From NCBI GenBank assembly GCA_040391135.1, contig JBEBYL010000017.1, positions 3,029 through 67,028 of the forward strand: DNA of 64,000 nucleotides, read 5' to 3'. Made by a program: the position numbers and the translations under genes. The number at the start of each line of letters is the position of its first letter. Positions within the stretch are counted from its first letter, which is position 1. This stretch comes from G025836975 sp040391135 (GTDB lineage Bacteria; Pseudomonadota; Gammaproteobacteria; Burkholderiales; Burkholderiaceae_B). A model generated the notes under the pieces. The model had not been told where the DNA came from. It was given only the letters and a program-made list of their open reading frames with translations, and made no database searches. Shown one piece after another: positions 51,378 to 59,531 of this stretch.

Positions 51378-51767
51378 CTAGCGCGGTTTATAGGCGGTCA
51401 CGTCGATCTCGACCTTGGCGTCTATCATCAGGCGCGCTTCGGTCGTGGAGCGGGCGGGGCGGTGTTGGCCGAAACATTCCATGTAGACGCGGTTGAAGCT
51501 GCCGAAATCGCGGGCGTCGGCCAGCCACACATTGGTTTTGCATACGTCGTCCAGCGTGCAGCCCGCCAAGGCCAGCGCACGCTTCAAGTGCTGGAAGACC
51601 TGGCGAGTTTGCGCTTCGATGCCGCCGGCGACGACTTCGCCCTGTTCGTTCGTGGGCACTTGGCCTGATACGAATACGAAATCGCCCGCCCGTACCGCGG
51701 GCGACAAAGGCCGCGCCAGGCGGTCCGAACTGACGGGTGATTGGCCCAATAGCTCGATGGTCGACAT
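51378..51767 (-). CDS. RidA family (reactive imine/enamine deaminase)
   Basis: A 129-aa RidA/YjgF protein. The pattern SPAVRAGDFVFVSGQVPTNEQGEVV, the middle QTRQVFQHLKRALALAGCTLDDVCKTNVWLAD and the end RSTTEARLMIDAKVEIDVTA with the active-site arginine are clear. RidA hydrolyses reactive enamine/imine intermediates released by PLP dehydratases. It is divergent from the transporter operon and shares the control region holding two palindromes; a PLP deaminase is in that operon, so the link is probably functional. Confidence 0.9.
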   Translation of the reverse strand: MSTIELLGQSPVSSDRLARPLSPAVRAGDFVFVSGQVPTNEQGEVVAGGIEAQTRQVFQHLKRALALAGCTLDDVCKTNVWLADARDFGSFNRVYMECFGQHRPARSTTEARLMIDAKVEIDVTAYKPR

Positions 51768-51780
51768 TTATGCCTCATTT

Positions 51781-51795
51781 TGTAAAAAAATTACA
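51781..51795. promoter_or_regulatory. RpiR/HexR-like operator 1
   Basis: TGTAAAAAAATTACA: 5-base arms TGTAA/TTACA around a 5-base A-tract. It matches the HexR (RpiR family) consensus TGTARTWWWAYTACA at most positions. It lies 14 bases before the ridA start on the minus strand, between the divergent genes. Confidence 0.65.
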
Positions 51796-51853
51796 GGAAA
51801 ACCCTGATGTAAAGCCTATTGACGGCAATATAGCCGCTATATAGCATCTTATT

Positions 51854-51868
51854 TGTAATTTTATTACT
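51854..51868. promoter_or_regulatory. RpiR/HexR-like operator 2
   Basis: TGTAATTTTATTACT, matching TGTARTWWWAYTACA except for the last base. It lies 14 bases before the ATG of the binding-protein gene, mirroring operator 1, which lies 14 bases before the ridA start. The centres are 73 bases apart. The RpiR gene in the same operon is the likely binding protein. Confidence 0.65.
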
Positions 51869-51881
51869 ACATGGTGCCATC

Positions 51882-53468
51882 ATGCAATTATCCTGTCTTA
51901 ACGGTAATCCGGTGCTTTCCGAGCGCCACAATCCCTTGCGCCGAAAGGTATTGCTTGCGGGCGCCCTGGGAGCGTCGGCCTTGGCGCTGGGCGGCAACAA
52001 GGCATTGGCCGCCGGCGGCCAGTCGGCCAGCCTGGCGATGATAGGCGATCCGCAAACCCTGGATCCCATGCTGACCACGGCGGACCTGGTCGGCACCATC
52101 ATGCAGCACGTCTACGAGCCGCTGTATACCTTCGACGCCAGCTGGAACGTCGTTCCCATGCTGGCCAAATCCATGCCCGCGATTTCGGACGATGGCAAGG
52201 TATTCGAGATCGAGCTGCGCGAGAACGTTCCTTTTCATGATGGTTCCATCCTGAGCGCCGACGATGTGATTGCCTCGCTGGAGCGCTGGACCCGGATATC
52301 GCCGCGCGGCAAGGCGGTTGCCAAGGAGATCGCGCAAATCGCACAGGTCTCGCCTTCGAAGATAGCCATACATTTGAACAACCGGTATGCGCCTTTGCTG
52401 GCTCAATTGGCGTTTCCATCCGGCATGGCGGCCATCATGCCGAAAAGCACCGTTGCCGACCAGATGGCCAGCTTCATAGGAACCGGACCCTATAAACTGA
52501 AAGAAAGGCGCCCGGACCAGTACACCATACTGGATCGCTTCGATTCGTATGCCGCCCGCGGGGAAGAGCCCAGCGGCTTCGGCGGACGGCGCACGGCCGC
52601 CATCAAGGAGCTGCGCTTTGTGCCTGTGCCCGATTCCAACACGCGTGTGGCGGGCGCCATGGCGGGACAGTTCGCCTATGCCGATTTGCTGCCGGTGGAA
52701 TCCGTGGGACGCCTGGAACGCGCGGGTGAGGGCATCGTTCCCATCATTGGCAAGAACTTCGGTTTTGCCTACATGGTGTTCAATACCAAGGAAGGCACCT
52801 TGCAAAGCCAGGCCATGCGCCAGGCCGTGCAAACGGCCATCGGCGCGGAAGAGCTGATGGCGGCCGCATTCGGCGATCCCCGCTTCTTCATCGTGGAGCC
52901 CAATTTCTTTCCCAAGGGCACGCCTTATTATTCCGAGGCGGGCGCCGGCCATTACAACAACAACGACCCCAAGAAGGCGGCGGAACTGGCCAGGAAAGCG
53001 GGTTACGGCAACAAGCCGATACGGATTCTTGCCAGCCGCCAATACGAATTCCACTACAACATCGCCATGGTGCTGGTCGAGCAATTCAAGCGTGCCGGCC
53101 TGGCCGCCGACCTGCAGGTGGTCGACTGGGCCACCTTGCTTCAGCGCCGCAACGATCCCAAGGTATGGGACATCTACATAACGCACTCCGGCTTGTTTCC
53201 CGAACCCATCCTGTCGCCGCCGCAATTGGGATCCGGGGCACCGGGCTGGTGGGAATCCCCCGAAAAAGCCGCCGCGATCAAGGCATTCAATGAAGAGGTG
53301 GACCTGGCCAAGCGCGGGCCGCTGTGGGGCCAGGTGCAGGCCGTGGTGTACGAGCAGGTGCCTTTTGTGGAACTGGGCAAGTTCAACAGCCTGTCGGCGC
53401 GCTCCAGCCGCTTGCAGGGTTTCGTGCCCAGCGCATGGCCGTTCTTCTGGAACACCAAGCTGGCCTGA
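51882..53468 (+). CDS. Oligopeptide/dipeptide-type ABC substrate-binding protein
   Basis: A 528-aa solute-binding protein of SBP family 5. A twin-arginine-like segment (NPLRRKVLLAGALGASALALGG) suggests Tat or Sec export. Family signatures: DPQTLDPMLTTADLVGTIMQHVYEPLYTFD, LSADDVIASLERWT and GTGPYKLKERRP. The family transports peptides but also sugar derivatives, opines and glycosides. First gene of the operon, preceded by the RpiR-like operators. The ligand is unknown; see the operon context. Confidence 0.9.
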   Translation: MQLSCLNGNPVLSERHNPLRRKVLLAGALGASALALGGNKALAAGGQSASLAMIGDPQTLDPMLTTADLVGTIMQHVYEPLYTFDASWNVVPMLAKSMPAISDDGKVFEIELRENVPFHDGSILSADDVIASLERWTRISPRGKAVAKEIAQIAQVSPSKIAIHLNNRYAPLLAQLAFPSGMAAIMPKSTVADQMASFIGTGPYKLKERRPDQYTILDRFDSYAARGEEPSGFGGRRTAAIKELRFVPVPDSNTRVAGAMAGQFAYADLLPVESVGRLERAGEGIVPIIGKNFGFAYMVFNTKEGTLQSQAMRQAVQTAIGAEELMAAAFGDPRFFIVEPNFFPKGTPYYSEAGAGHYNNNDPKKAAELARKAGYGNKPIRILASRQYEFHYNIAMVLVEQFKRAGLAADLQVVDWATLLQRRNDPKVWDIYITHSGLFPEPILSPPQLGSGAPGWWESPEKAAAIKAFNEEVDLAKRGPLWGQVQAVVYEQVPFVELGKFNSLSARSSRLQGFVPSAWPFFWNTKLA

Positions 53469-53482
53469 GGGAAACCGCCCGA

Positions 53483-54439
53483 ATGCTGTCCTCCATCAAG
53501 ATCCTGCTTGTCCGCTTGCTGGGCGCATGCATCGTGTTGCTGATCGTCGCCGTGCTGGTTTTTCTGCTGGTGCACATGGCCTCGGGCGATCCCATCGCGG
53601 TGCTGCTGGGCGACCAGGCCACGGCCGCCGACATCGCCCAGGTGCGCGCGCAGTACGGTCTTGACCGGCCTTTGCCCACGCAGTTCTTCCTGTGGCTGGG
53701 TCAGGTTCTTGCCGGTAATCTGGGCACATCCATTTTTCTTCAGCAGCCGGTGGCCGAAGTCTTGCTGGAAAGGGCGGAGCCCACGATATTGCTGGCCCTG
53801 TTTTCCGTGGCGATCGCCAGCTGCATAGGTGTGCCTTGCGGGGCGCTGGCGGCTGTTTGGCGCGGCTCGCGCACGGACCAGGTGGTCAGCGCCGTGGCCA
53901 TGCTGGCGGCCAGCGTGCCCAGTTTCTGGATGGGCCTCATCCTTATCCGCGTCTTTGCCGTTCAACTGGGCTGGTTTCCCGCGTCGGGATACGGCCCGCC
54001 CGACGCGGGCCTGGCGCAGCGCATGATGCACTTGGCATTGCCATCGGTGGTGCTTGGGGTGCTGAATTCGGCGCTCATCATCCGTTTCACGCGCGCTTCC
54101 ATGCTGGACACGCTGGGCGAGGATTACGTGCGCACAGCCAGGGCCAAGGGCCTGTCCGAGACTGTCATCATGGTCAAGCATGTGATGAAGAACGCGCTGA
54201 TTCCCATCGTCACGGTCATCGGGCTGACGATGGCGCTGATGATAGGCGGCACCGTGGTCACCGAAACGGTATTCAATCTGCCCGGAGTGGGCGGGCTGGT
54301 GGTGCGGGCGGTCCTGCGGCGGGACTATCCTGTTATCCAGGGCACCTTGCTGGTGGTGGCCTTCATTTATGTGCTGATCAATTTTTTCATTGATTTTCTA
54401 TATACGGTAATCGATCCGCGGATCAGGTTGCGAAAGTAG
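53483..54439 (+). CDS. DppB-type ABC permease
   Basis: A 318-aa inner-membrane permease. About six helices; the signature ASGDPIAVLLGDQATAADIAQVRAQYGLDRPL follows the first helix and FTRASMLDTLGEDYVRTARAKGLSE is the ATPase-contact loop. It pairs with the next permease. The ATG at 53483 (MLSSIKILLVRLL) is used; the upstream open frame overlaps the binding-protein gene. Confidence 0.92.
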   Translation: MLSSIKILLVRLLGACIVLLIVAVLVFLLVHMASGDPIAVLLGDQATAADIAQVRAQYGLDRPLPTQFFLWLGQVLAGNLGTSIFLQQPVAEVLLERAEPTILLALFSVAIASCIGVPCGALAAVWRGSRTDQVVSAVAMLAASVPSFWMGLILIRVFAVQLGWFPASGYGPPDAGLAQRMMHLALPSVVLGVLNSALIIRFTRASMLDTLGEDYVRTARAKGLSETVIMVKHVMKNALIPIVTVIGLTMALMIGGTVVTETVFNLPGVGGLVVRAVLRRDYPVIQGTLLVVAFIYVLINFFIDFLYTVIDPRIRLRK

Positions 54440-54446
54440 GCTTACG

Positions 54447-55328
54447 ATGTCTTCCATTCTTCCGGACGCCGGCATCAGGCCGCCACCCAGCCGATTCAGC
54501 TATCTGGCCGGCCGCTATTTTTCGCGCCGCATCGTGCTGGCGGCCAGTGTGATCCTGCTTGCCGTCGTCGCGGTGTCGGTGGGCATCTCCTGGTTTTCCA
54601 GCGCGGACCCCAGCGCGGTGTCCATCATGCAGCGTCTGAAGCCGCCGTCGCTGTCGCATTGGGCCGGAACGGACCATCTGGGGCGGGACGTGTTCCTGCG
54701 CATGGCCTACGGGGGCCGCTATTCGCTGACCATAGGCGTGGTGACCGCCCTGGGCGCCGTGATCCTGGGTACGGTGCTGGGCATGGTGGCAGGCTATTTC
54801 CGCCTGGCCGATGCCCCCATCATGCGAGTGGTCGACGCCATGATGGCCTTTCCCGACATTCTGCTGGGCATCGCGCTGGTGGCCATACTGGGACCCTCGC
54901 TGTGGAACGTGGTGCTGGCGCTGGTCATCGTCTATACCCCGCGCGTTGCGCGGGTGGCGCGCGCTTCGACGCTTGTCCTGCGCGACCTGCTGTACGTGGA
55001 TGCCGCAAGGGCGATCGGCACGCCGACCTGGAAGATTCTGTACATGCATATCCTGCCCGGCTTGATCTCGCCCATCCTGGTCCAGTTGACCTTTATATTC
55101 GCCTACGCCATCCTGGCCGAAGCCGGGCTTTCCTTCCTGGGCGTGGGCGTCCCGCCCTCCATTCCCACCTGGGGGACCATGATTGTCGGCAGCCTGAACT
55201 ATTCCGACCAGGCCTTCTGGACCATCGTCTATCCCGGCCTGGCCATCGTCATCACGGCGCTTTCGCTGCAGCTCGTGGGCGACGGCATACGCGATTCCCT
55301 GGATCCCAAGCTGAAGGCGGCGGCATGA
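54447..55328 (+). CDS. DppC-type ABC permease
   Basis: A 293-aa permease. Typical segments: LSHWAGTDHLGRDVFLRMAYGGRYSL, ARVARASTLVLRDLLYVDAARAIGTPTWKILYMHILPGLISPILVQ (the EAA loop) and AEAGLSFLGVGVPPSIPTWGTMI. It forms the channel with the DppB-type protein. The stop overlaps the next start by ATGA. Confidence 0.93.
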   Translation: MSSILPDAGIRPPPSRFSYLAGRYFSRRIVLAASVILLAVVAVSVGISWFSSADPSAVSIMQRLKPPSLSHWAGTDHLGRDVFLRMAYGGRYSLTIGVVTALGAVILGTVLGMVAGYFRLADAPIMRVVDAMMAFPDILLGIALVAILGPSLWNVVLALVIVYTPRVARVARASTLVLRDLLYVDAARAIGTPTWKILYMHILPGLISPILVQLTFIFAYAILAEAGLSFLGVGVPPSIPTWGTMIVGSLNYSDQAFWTIVYPGLAIVITALSLQLVGDGIRDSLDPKLKAAA

Positions 55329-56362
55329 CGGCGCGAATCGATACCGGCATACCCCGCCTGCAGGTCGAATCCCTGTCGACCTCCTTTCTTTCCGACCGGG
55401 GGCGCGTGCAAAGCGTGTCCGACGTGTCGTTCTCGATTCCGGCGGGCACCACGCTGGCGCTGGTCGGCGAATCCGGATCGGGCAAGTCCGTGACCAGCCT
55501 TGGCCTGATGGGCTTGCACGCCAAGACCTCGCATCCGCAGGTTGGCGGCAAGGCGCTGTTTCTGCGTCGCAACGGCCAACGCGTCAGCCTGTTTGATTTG
55601 CCGGAGCGCGAATTCCGCTCCTTGCGCGGCAACGAGATGGCAATGATCTTCCAGGAGCCCATGACCAGCTTGAATCCCCTGTTGACCGTGGGCGAACAGA
55701 TCGCCGAGTCGACGCGGCTGCACCTGGGCTACGATCGCGCGCAGGCCAGGGCGCATGCGCAGCGCATGTTGGACATGGTCGAGATACCGGCCGCCGCGCG
55801 GCGGGTTGGAGAGTATCCGCATGAGCTTTCAGGCGGCATGCGGCAGCGCGTGATGATCGCCCTGGCCATGGCCTGTTCGCCCACGCTGCTGATCGCCGAT
55901 GAGCCGACCACGGCCTTGGATGTGACGATACAGGCCCAGGTACTGGCCTTGATCGGGCGCCTGCGGCAAGAGACCGGTATGAGCGTCCTGTTCATCACCC
56001 ACAACCTGGGCGTGGTGGCCCAGTATGCCGACGACGTGGCGGTCATGTATGCGGGCAGGATCGTCGAGTCGGGCAGTGTTGAGCGCATATTTTCCAGGCC
56101 CGCGCATCCCTATACCCGGGCCTTGCTGGATTGCTTGCCCGCGATGGCCAGACAATCGGACCGGCGCGACGGGCCCATTGGGCGGCGGCTCACGGCGATA
56201 GCGGGACAGGCTCCAAGCCCCTACGACATGCCCCTGGGATGCGCCTTCAGCCCGCGTTGCACTCTGGCAGACGATTACTGCCGCAGGGCCGCGCCGCCCT
56301 TGGAAATGCTGTCCGGCGCAGGCAGCGTGCGCTGCTTCAAGGCCGGGGAGGGAGGCCTATGA
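55325..56362 (+). CDS. DppD-type ABC ATPase
   Basis: A 345-aa ATPase: Walker A GESGSGKSV, Q-loop MIFQEPMTSLNPLLTVGEQI, signature LSGGMRQR, Walker B LLIADEPTTALDVT, and the C-terminal oligopeptide-transporter extension with CAFSPRCTLADDYC. Start at 55325 (MTARIDTGIP) shares ATGA with the permease; the long open frame upstream is a shadow. It overlaps the next ATPase by 4 bases. Confidence 0.93.
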   Translation: MTARIDTGIPRLQVESLSTSFLSDRGRVQSVSDVSFSIPAGTTLALVGESGSGKSVTSLGLMGLHAKTSHPQVGGKALFLRRNGQRVSLFDLPEREFRSLRGNEMAMIFQEPMTSLNPLLTVGEQIAESTRLHLGYDRAQARAHAQRMLDMVEIPAAARRVGEYPHELSGGMRQRVMIALAMACSPTLLIADEPTTALDVTIQAQVLALIGRLRQETGMSVLFITHNLGVVAQYADDVAVMYAGRIVESGSVERIFSRPAHPYTRALLDCLPAMARQSDRRDGPIGRRLTAIAGQAPSPYDMPLGCAFSPRCTLADDYCRRAAPPLEMLSGAGSVRCFKAGEGGL

Positions 56363-57324
56363 GCCAGCGGGAAACATTGATCGAGTTGCGCGGGCTGAGC
56401 AAGACCTTCGGCTCGTCCGCGTCGCCGATACAGGCGGTCAGCGGAGTCGGCTTTTCCATCCTCAAGGGCGAGACCGTTGGCCTGGTGGGCGAGTCAGGGT
56501 CGGGCAAGACGACCATAGGACGCATGCTGTGCCGCTTGACCGATCCCAGCGCGGGGCAGATGCTCTATCACGGCGGGCCGGAAGAGGTGGATCTGGCGAC
56601 GCTCAGCCCGCGCCAATACCGGCCTTTGCGCGCGCGGATACAGGTCGTATTCCAGGACCCCTATGCCAGCTTGAATCCCCGCATGCGCGTACGCGGGATT
56701 ATTGCCGAAGCCCTGGATGCGCATGGCCTGGCCAAAGGCGCGGCGCGCCTGCCGCGCATTTACGAACTGTTGCGGCAGGTGGGCCTGAACGAAGAGCAGG
56801 CGGAGCGGTTTCCGCATGAGTTCTCCGGCGGACAGCGCCAGCGCATCGGCATCGCCCGGGCGCTCGCGGTCGAGCCCGAGTTCATCATTGCGGATGAACC
56901 GCTTTCGGCGCTGGATGTATCGATACAGGCGCAGGTCATCAATCTTCTGGGCGATATCAAGGAAAGGCTCGGCTTGACGATGCTTTTCATTTCGCATGAC
57001 CTGGATGTGGTGGAATACCTGTGCGACCGTGTTGTGGTGCTTTACCTGGGCCGTGTGGAGGAGATTGCGCCGACCCGGGCGCTGTATTCGCAGCCCCGCC
57101 ATCCCTACACCCAAGCCTTGCTGGCGGCGGCGCCCGTTCCCGATCCGCGGGCGCCGCGCCCGGCGCATTTGCTGGAAGGCGATCTGCCCAGCCCCGCCAA
57201 CCCGCCATCCGGTTGCGTGTTCAGGACGCGGTGCCCGCTGGCCGAGGCTAGGTGCGCGCAGGCCGACATGGAACTGCGTCAGCACGGTGAAGGCCATTGG
57301 CAGGCATGCTGGCGCAACTATTGA
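56359..57324 (+). CDS. DppF-type ABC ATPase
   Basis: A 321-aa ATPase, partner of the DppD-type protein. Walker A GESGSGKTT, VVFQDPYASLNPRMRVRGII, signature FSGGQRQRIGIARAL, Walker B FIIADEPLSALDVS, and the cysteine-bearing tail CVFRTRCPLAEARC. The ATG at 56359 follows GGAGGGAGG. Completes the five-gene importer. Confidence 0.93.
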   Translation: MSQRETLIELRGLSKTFGSSASPIQAVSGVGFSILKGETVGLVGESGSGKTTIGRMLCRLTDPSAGQMLYHGGPEEVDLATLSPRQYRPLRARIQVVFQDPYASLNPRMRVRGIIAEALDAHGLAKGAARLPRIYELLRQVGLNEEQAERFPHEFSGGQRQRIGIARALAVEPEFIIADEPLSALDVSIQAQVINLLGDIKERLGLTMLFISHDLDVVEYLCDRVVVLYLGRVEEIAPTRALYSQPRHPYTQALLAAAPVPDPRAPRPAHLLEGDLPSPANPPSGCVFRTRCPLAEARCAQADMELRQHGEGHWQACWRNY

Positions 57325-57352
57325 GTAATCCGAAAGCAAAGGCAGGACGAAC

Positions 57353-58621
57353 ATGAAGCAAAAGAACCACCTGGATTCCGGCAACAAGGGCTATCCGCCC
57401 AATGCGCCGCCTTGCCTTGCCGATGAGGCGGGCCAGCACGGCTGGAACCTGTTCGACGACGACCTGCCGTATCCCATGGCGGTCATCAGGCAGGCCGAGC
57501 TGGAGCACAACCTTAGATGGATGCAGGCCTATGCGAAAGAGCAGGGGGTCTTCATCGCGCCGCACGGCAAGACCACGATGTCGCCGCAACTGTTCCGGCG
57601 GCAACTGGACGCGGGCGCCTGGGGGCTTACCTTTGCGACGGTATTCCAGGTCAATGCCGGGCTGGAGGCGGGTGCGCGGCGCATCATCATCGCCAACCAG
57701 GTGGTCGGCGACGCCGACCTGGATGCGCTGCAATACATGCGGACCCGCGATCCGGAACTGCGCATATGGTTTCTGGTGGACTCGCTGGCCCAGATCGAGT
57801 GTATCGAGTCATGGGCGCAGCGCCGCCAATCGCCCATGGCCTTCGACTGCCTGCTGGAAATCGGCATTTCGGGCCAGCGTACGGGGTGCCGGACATTCGA
57901 GCAGGCCGTGGAACTGGCAGGGCGGATCAAGGAGTCGGATTCGCTGGTCCTGGGCGGGATAGAGTGCTATGAAGGCGGCCTGGCCCGATGCGACAGCGCG
58001 CACGACAGCGAAGAAGTCGGCGCGCTGATGGAGCGGGTCGGGCGCATTGCCCGGGAGTGCGACAAGCTTGCCTTGTTCGATGATAAGGAGATCATTGTCA
58101 GCGCGGGGGGATCGGCGGTGTTCGACCTTGTCGTGCCGGGCCTGAAGCTGTCCTTGTCCAAGCCGGTGGCCGGCATCCTGCGCTCGGGCTGCTATGTGAC
58201 CCACGACCATGATTTCTATTCCGGGATGCTGCGCAAGGTGGAGCAGCGCCAGGGCCTGCGGGCCAGCCTGCTGCCGGCGTTGGAGGTCTGGAGCATGGTG
58301 CAATCGGTGCCGGAGCCCGGCCTGGCGATACTCAGCTGCGGCAAGCGCGATGTGTCTTACGACCTTTCGCTGCCGGTGGTGACACACTATTCCCCGCAGG
58401 GCAGCCGCTCCAGGACCGTTGCGCCAGTGGGCTGGGCCATATCGGCCCTGAACGACCAGCATGCCTATCTGAAGATATCGGCCGGCGCGCCTCACCCCAA
58501 AGTCGGAGACCGCATCATCCTGGGTATTTCGCATCCCTGCACCACTTTCGACAAATGGACGTGGCTGCCGCTGATCGACGAGGCGGGGCGCGTTGTCTCC
58601 GCCGTGACCACACGCTTCTAG
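57353..58621 (+). CDS. Fold-type III PLP deaminase (D-serine dehydratase / D-threonine aldolase-like)
   Basis: A 422-aa PLP enzyme. An alanine-racemase-like N-terminal barrel carries the PLP lysine in APHGKTTMSP (Lys73); the C-terminal D-Ser_dehydrat-like domain ends in SHPCTTFDKW, whose His and Cys are metal ligands. Family members deaminate or cleave D-amino acids; D-glucosaminate dehydratase activity is also known for enzymes of this general type. The neighbouring deacylase, sugar-acid kinase and aldolase favour a 2-amino-2-deoxy sugar acid as substrate. The divergent RidA gene fits a dehydratase. Confidence 0.85.
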   Translation: MKQKNHLDSGNKGYPPNAPPCLADEAGQHGWNLFDDDLPYPMAVIRQAELEHNLRWMQAYAKEQGVFIAPHGKTTMSPQLFRRQLDAGAWGLTFATVFQVNAGLEAGARRIIIANQVVGDADLDALQYMRTRDPELRIWFLVDSLAQIECIESWAQRRQSPMAFDCLLEIGISGQRTGCRTFEQAVELAGRIKESDSLVLGGIECYEGGLARCDSAHDSEEVGALMERVGRIARECDKLALFDDKEIIVSAGGSAVFDLVVPGLKLSLSKPVAGILRSGCYVTHDHDFYSGMLRKVEQRQGLRASLLPALEVWSMVQSVPEPGLAILSCGKRDVSYDLSLPVVTHYSPQGSRSRTVAPVGWAISALNDQHAYLKISAGAPHPKVGDRIILGISHPCTTFDKWTWLPLIDEAGRVVSAVTTRF

Positions 58622-58629
58622 GAACCAGC

Positions 58630-59517
58630 ATGACAACGCCACCTTCTTCTTCCGGCTTGCTGCGCCAGCTGCATGAGGCGCTGGACCATGTGTCCAAGGC
58701 GCAGCAGCGCGTACTGCTCGTCATTCTCGAGGATCCCGCCGCCATCGTGAACAGCACGATAGAACAGATCGCCACGGCGGCCCAGGTATCCATGCCCTCC
58801 GTCATACGGGCTTTCCGGCAATTCGGCTATGGCAGCTTCCGCGACTTCATGGTGGCGCTGGCCCAGGACCTGGCGGTGTCGAATCACCACTTTCATCGCA
58901 GCGTTTCGATCGGCGACTCATCGCCCGACGTGGTCAGCAAGATCGTGCGCAGCGCGATTTCCTCGCTTGCCGAACTGGGCCGCCATCTGGATGTGGAGGT
59001 CCTGGACGCGGTGTCGCGAAAAATCGTTGATGCCAGCCGCGTCGATTGCTATTCGGTCGGCGCCACCTCGGCCTTCATGTCGCAGGAACTGCAAACGCGC
59101 TTGTTTCGCCTGGGAATCAATGCCAATGCGTTCTCGGACCCTCATCAGCAGTTGATCTCGGCCAGTTCGCTGGACGAGAAAGGAATCGCCTTCGTCATTT
59201 CGCATGTGGGCAGCATGCCTTTTGTGCTGGAGGCCGCGCAACTGGCCAAAAGCCGGGGGGCCACGGTGGTGGCGTTGACCCAGGCCGGCACGCCCCTGGC
59301 GCTGAAGGCCGACCTGACGATAGCCGTGTCGGTGCCGCAGGATGCCGTCATGAGGGTCAGCACTGAAGCCTATCTGGCCCATTTGCTGGTGATCGAGATA
59401 TTGACGGTGCGGGTCGCGCAGAAACTGGGACCCGACACCATCGAGAAACTGAAGCAGATCAAGCAGGTGCTTGAGCAGCATGGCATAGACAGTGCGCTGC
59501 ATACGGATATTTATTGA
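58630..59517 (+). CDS. RpiR/MurR-family transcriptional regulator
   Basis: A 295-aa regulator. N-terminal HTH_6 (about residues 10-85): LDHVSKAQQRVLLVILEDPAAIVNSTIEQIATAAQVSMPSVIRAFRQFGYGSFRDFMVALAQ. C-terminal SIS domain (about 125-260) of the type that binds phosphosugars: VDCYSVGATSAFMSQELQTRLFRLG and GIAFVISHVGS. Nine bases after the deaminase stop. It is likely to bind the two HexR-like palindromes and respond to a phosphorylated intermediate of the pathway. Confidence 0.9.
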   Translation: MTTPPSSSGLLRQLHEALDHVSKAQQRVLLVILEDPAAIVNSTIEQIATAAQVSMPSVIRAFRQFGYGSFRDFMVALAQDLAVSNHHFHRSVSIGDSSPDVVSKIVRSAISSLAELGRHLDVEVLDAVSRKIVDASRVDCYSVGATSAFMSQELQTRLFRLGINANAFSDPHQQLISASSLDEKGIAFVISHVGSMPFVLEAAQLAKSRGATVVALTQAGTPLALKADLTIAVSVPQDAVMRVSTEAYLAHLLVIEILTVRVAQKLGPDTIEKLKQIKQVLEQHGIDSALHTDIY

Positions 59518-59531
59518 GTTCAAAGGTTGTT

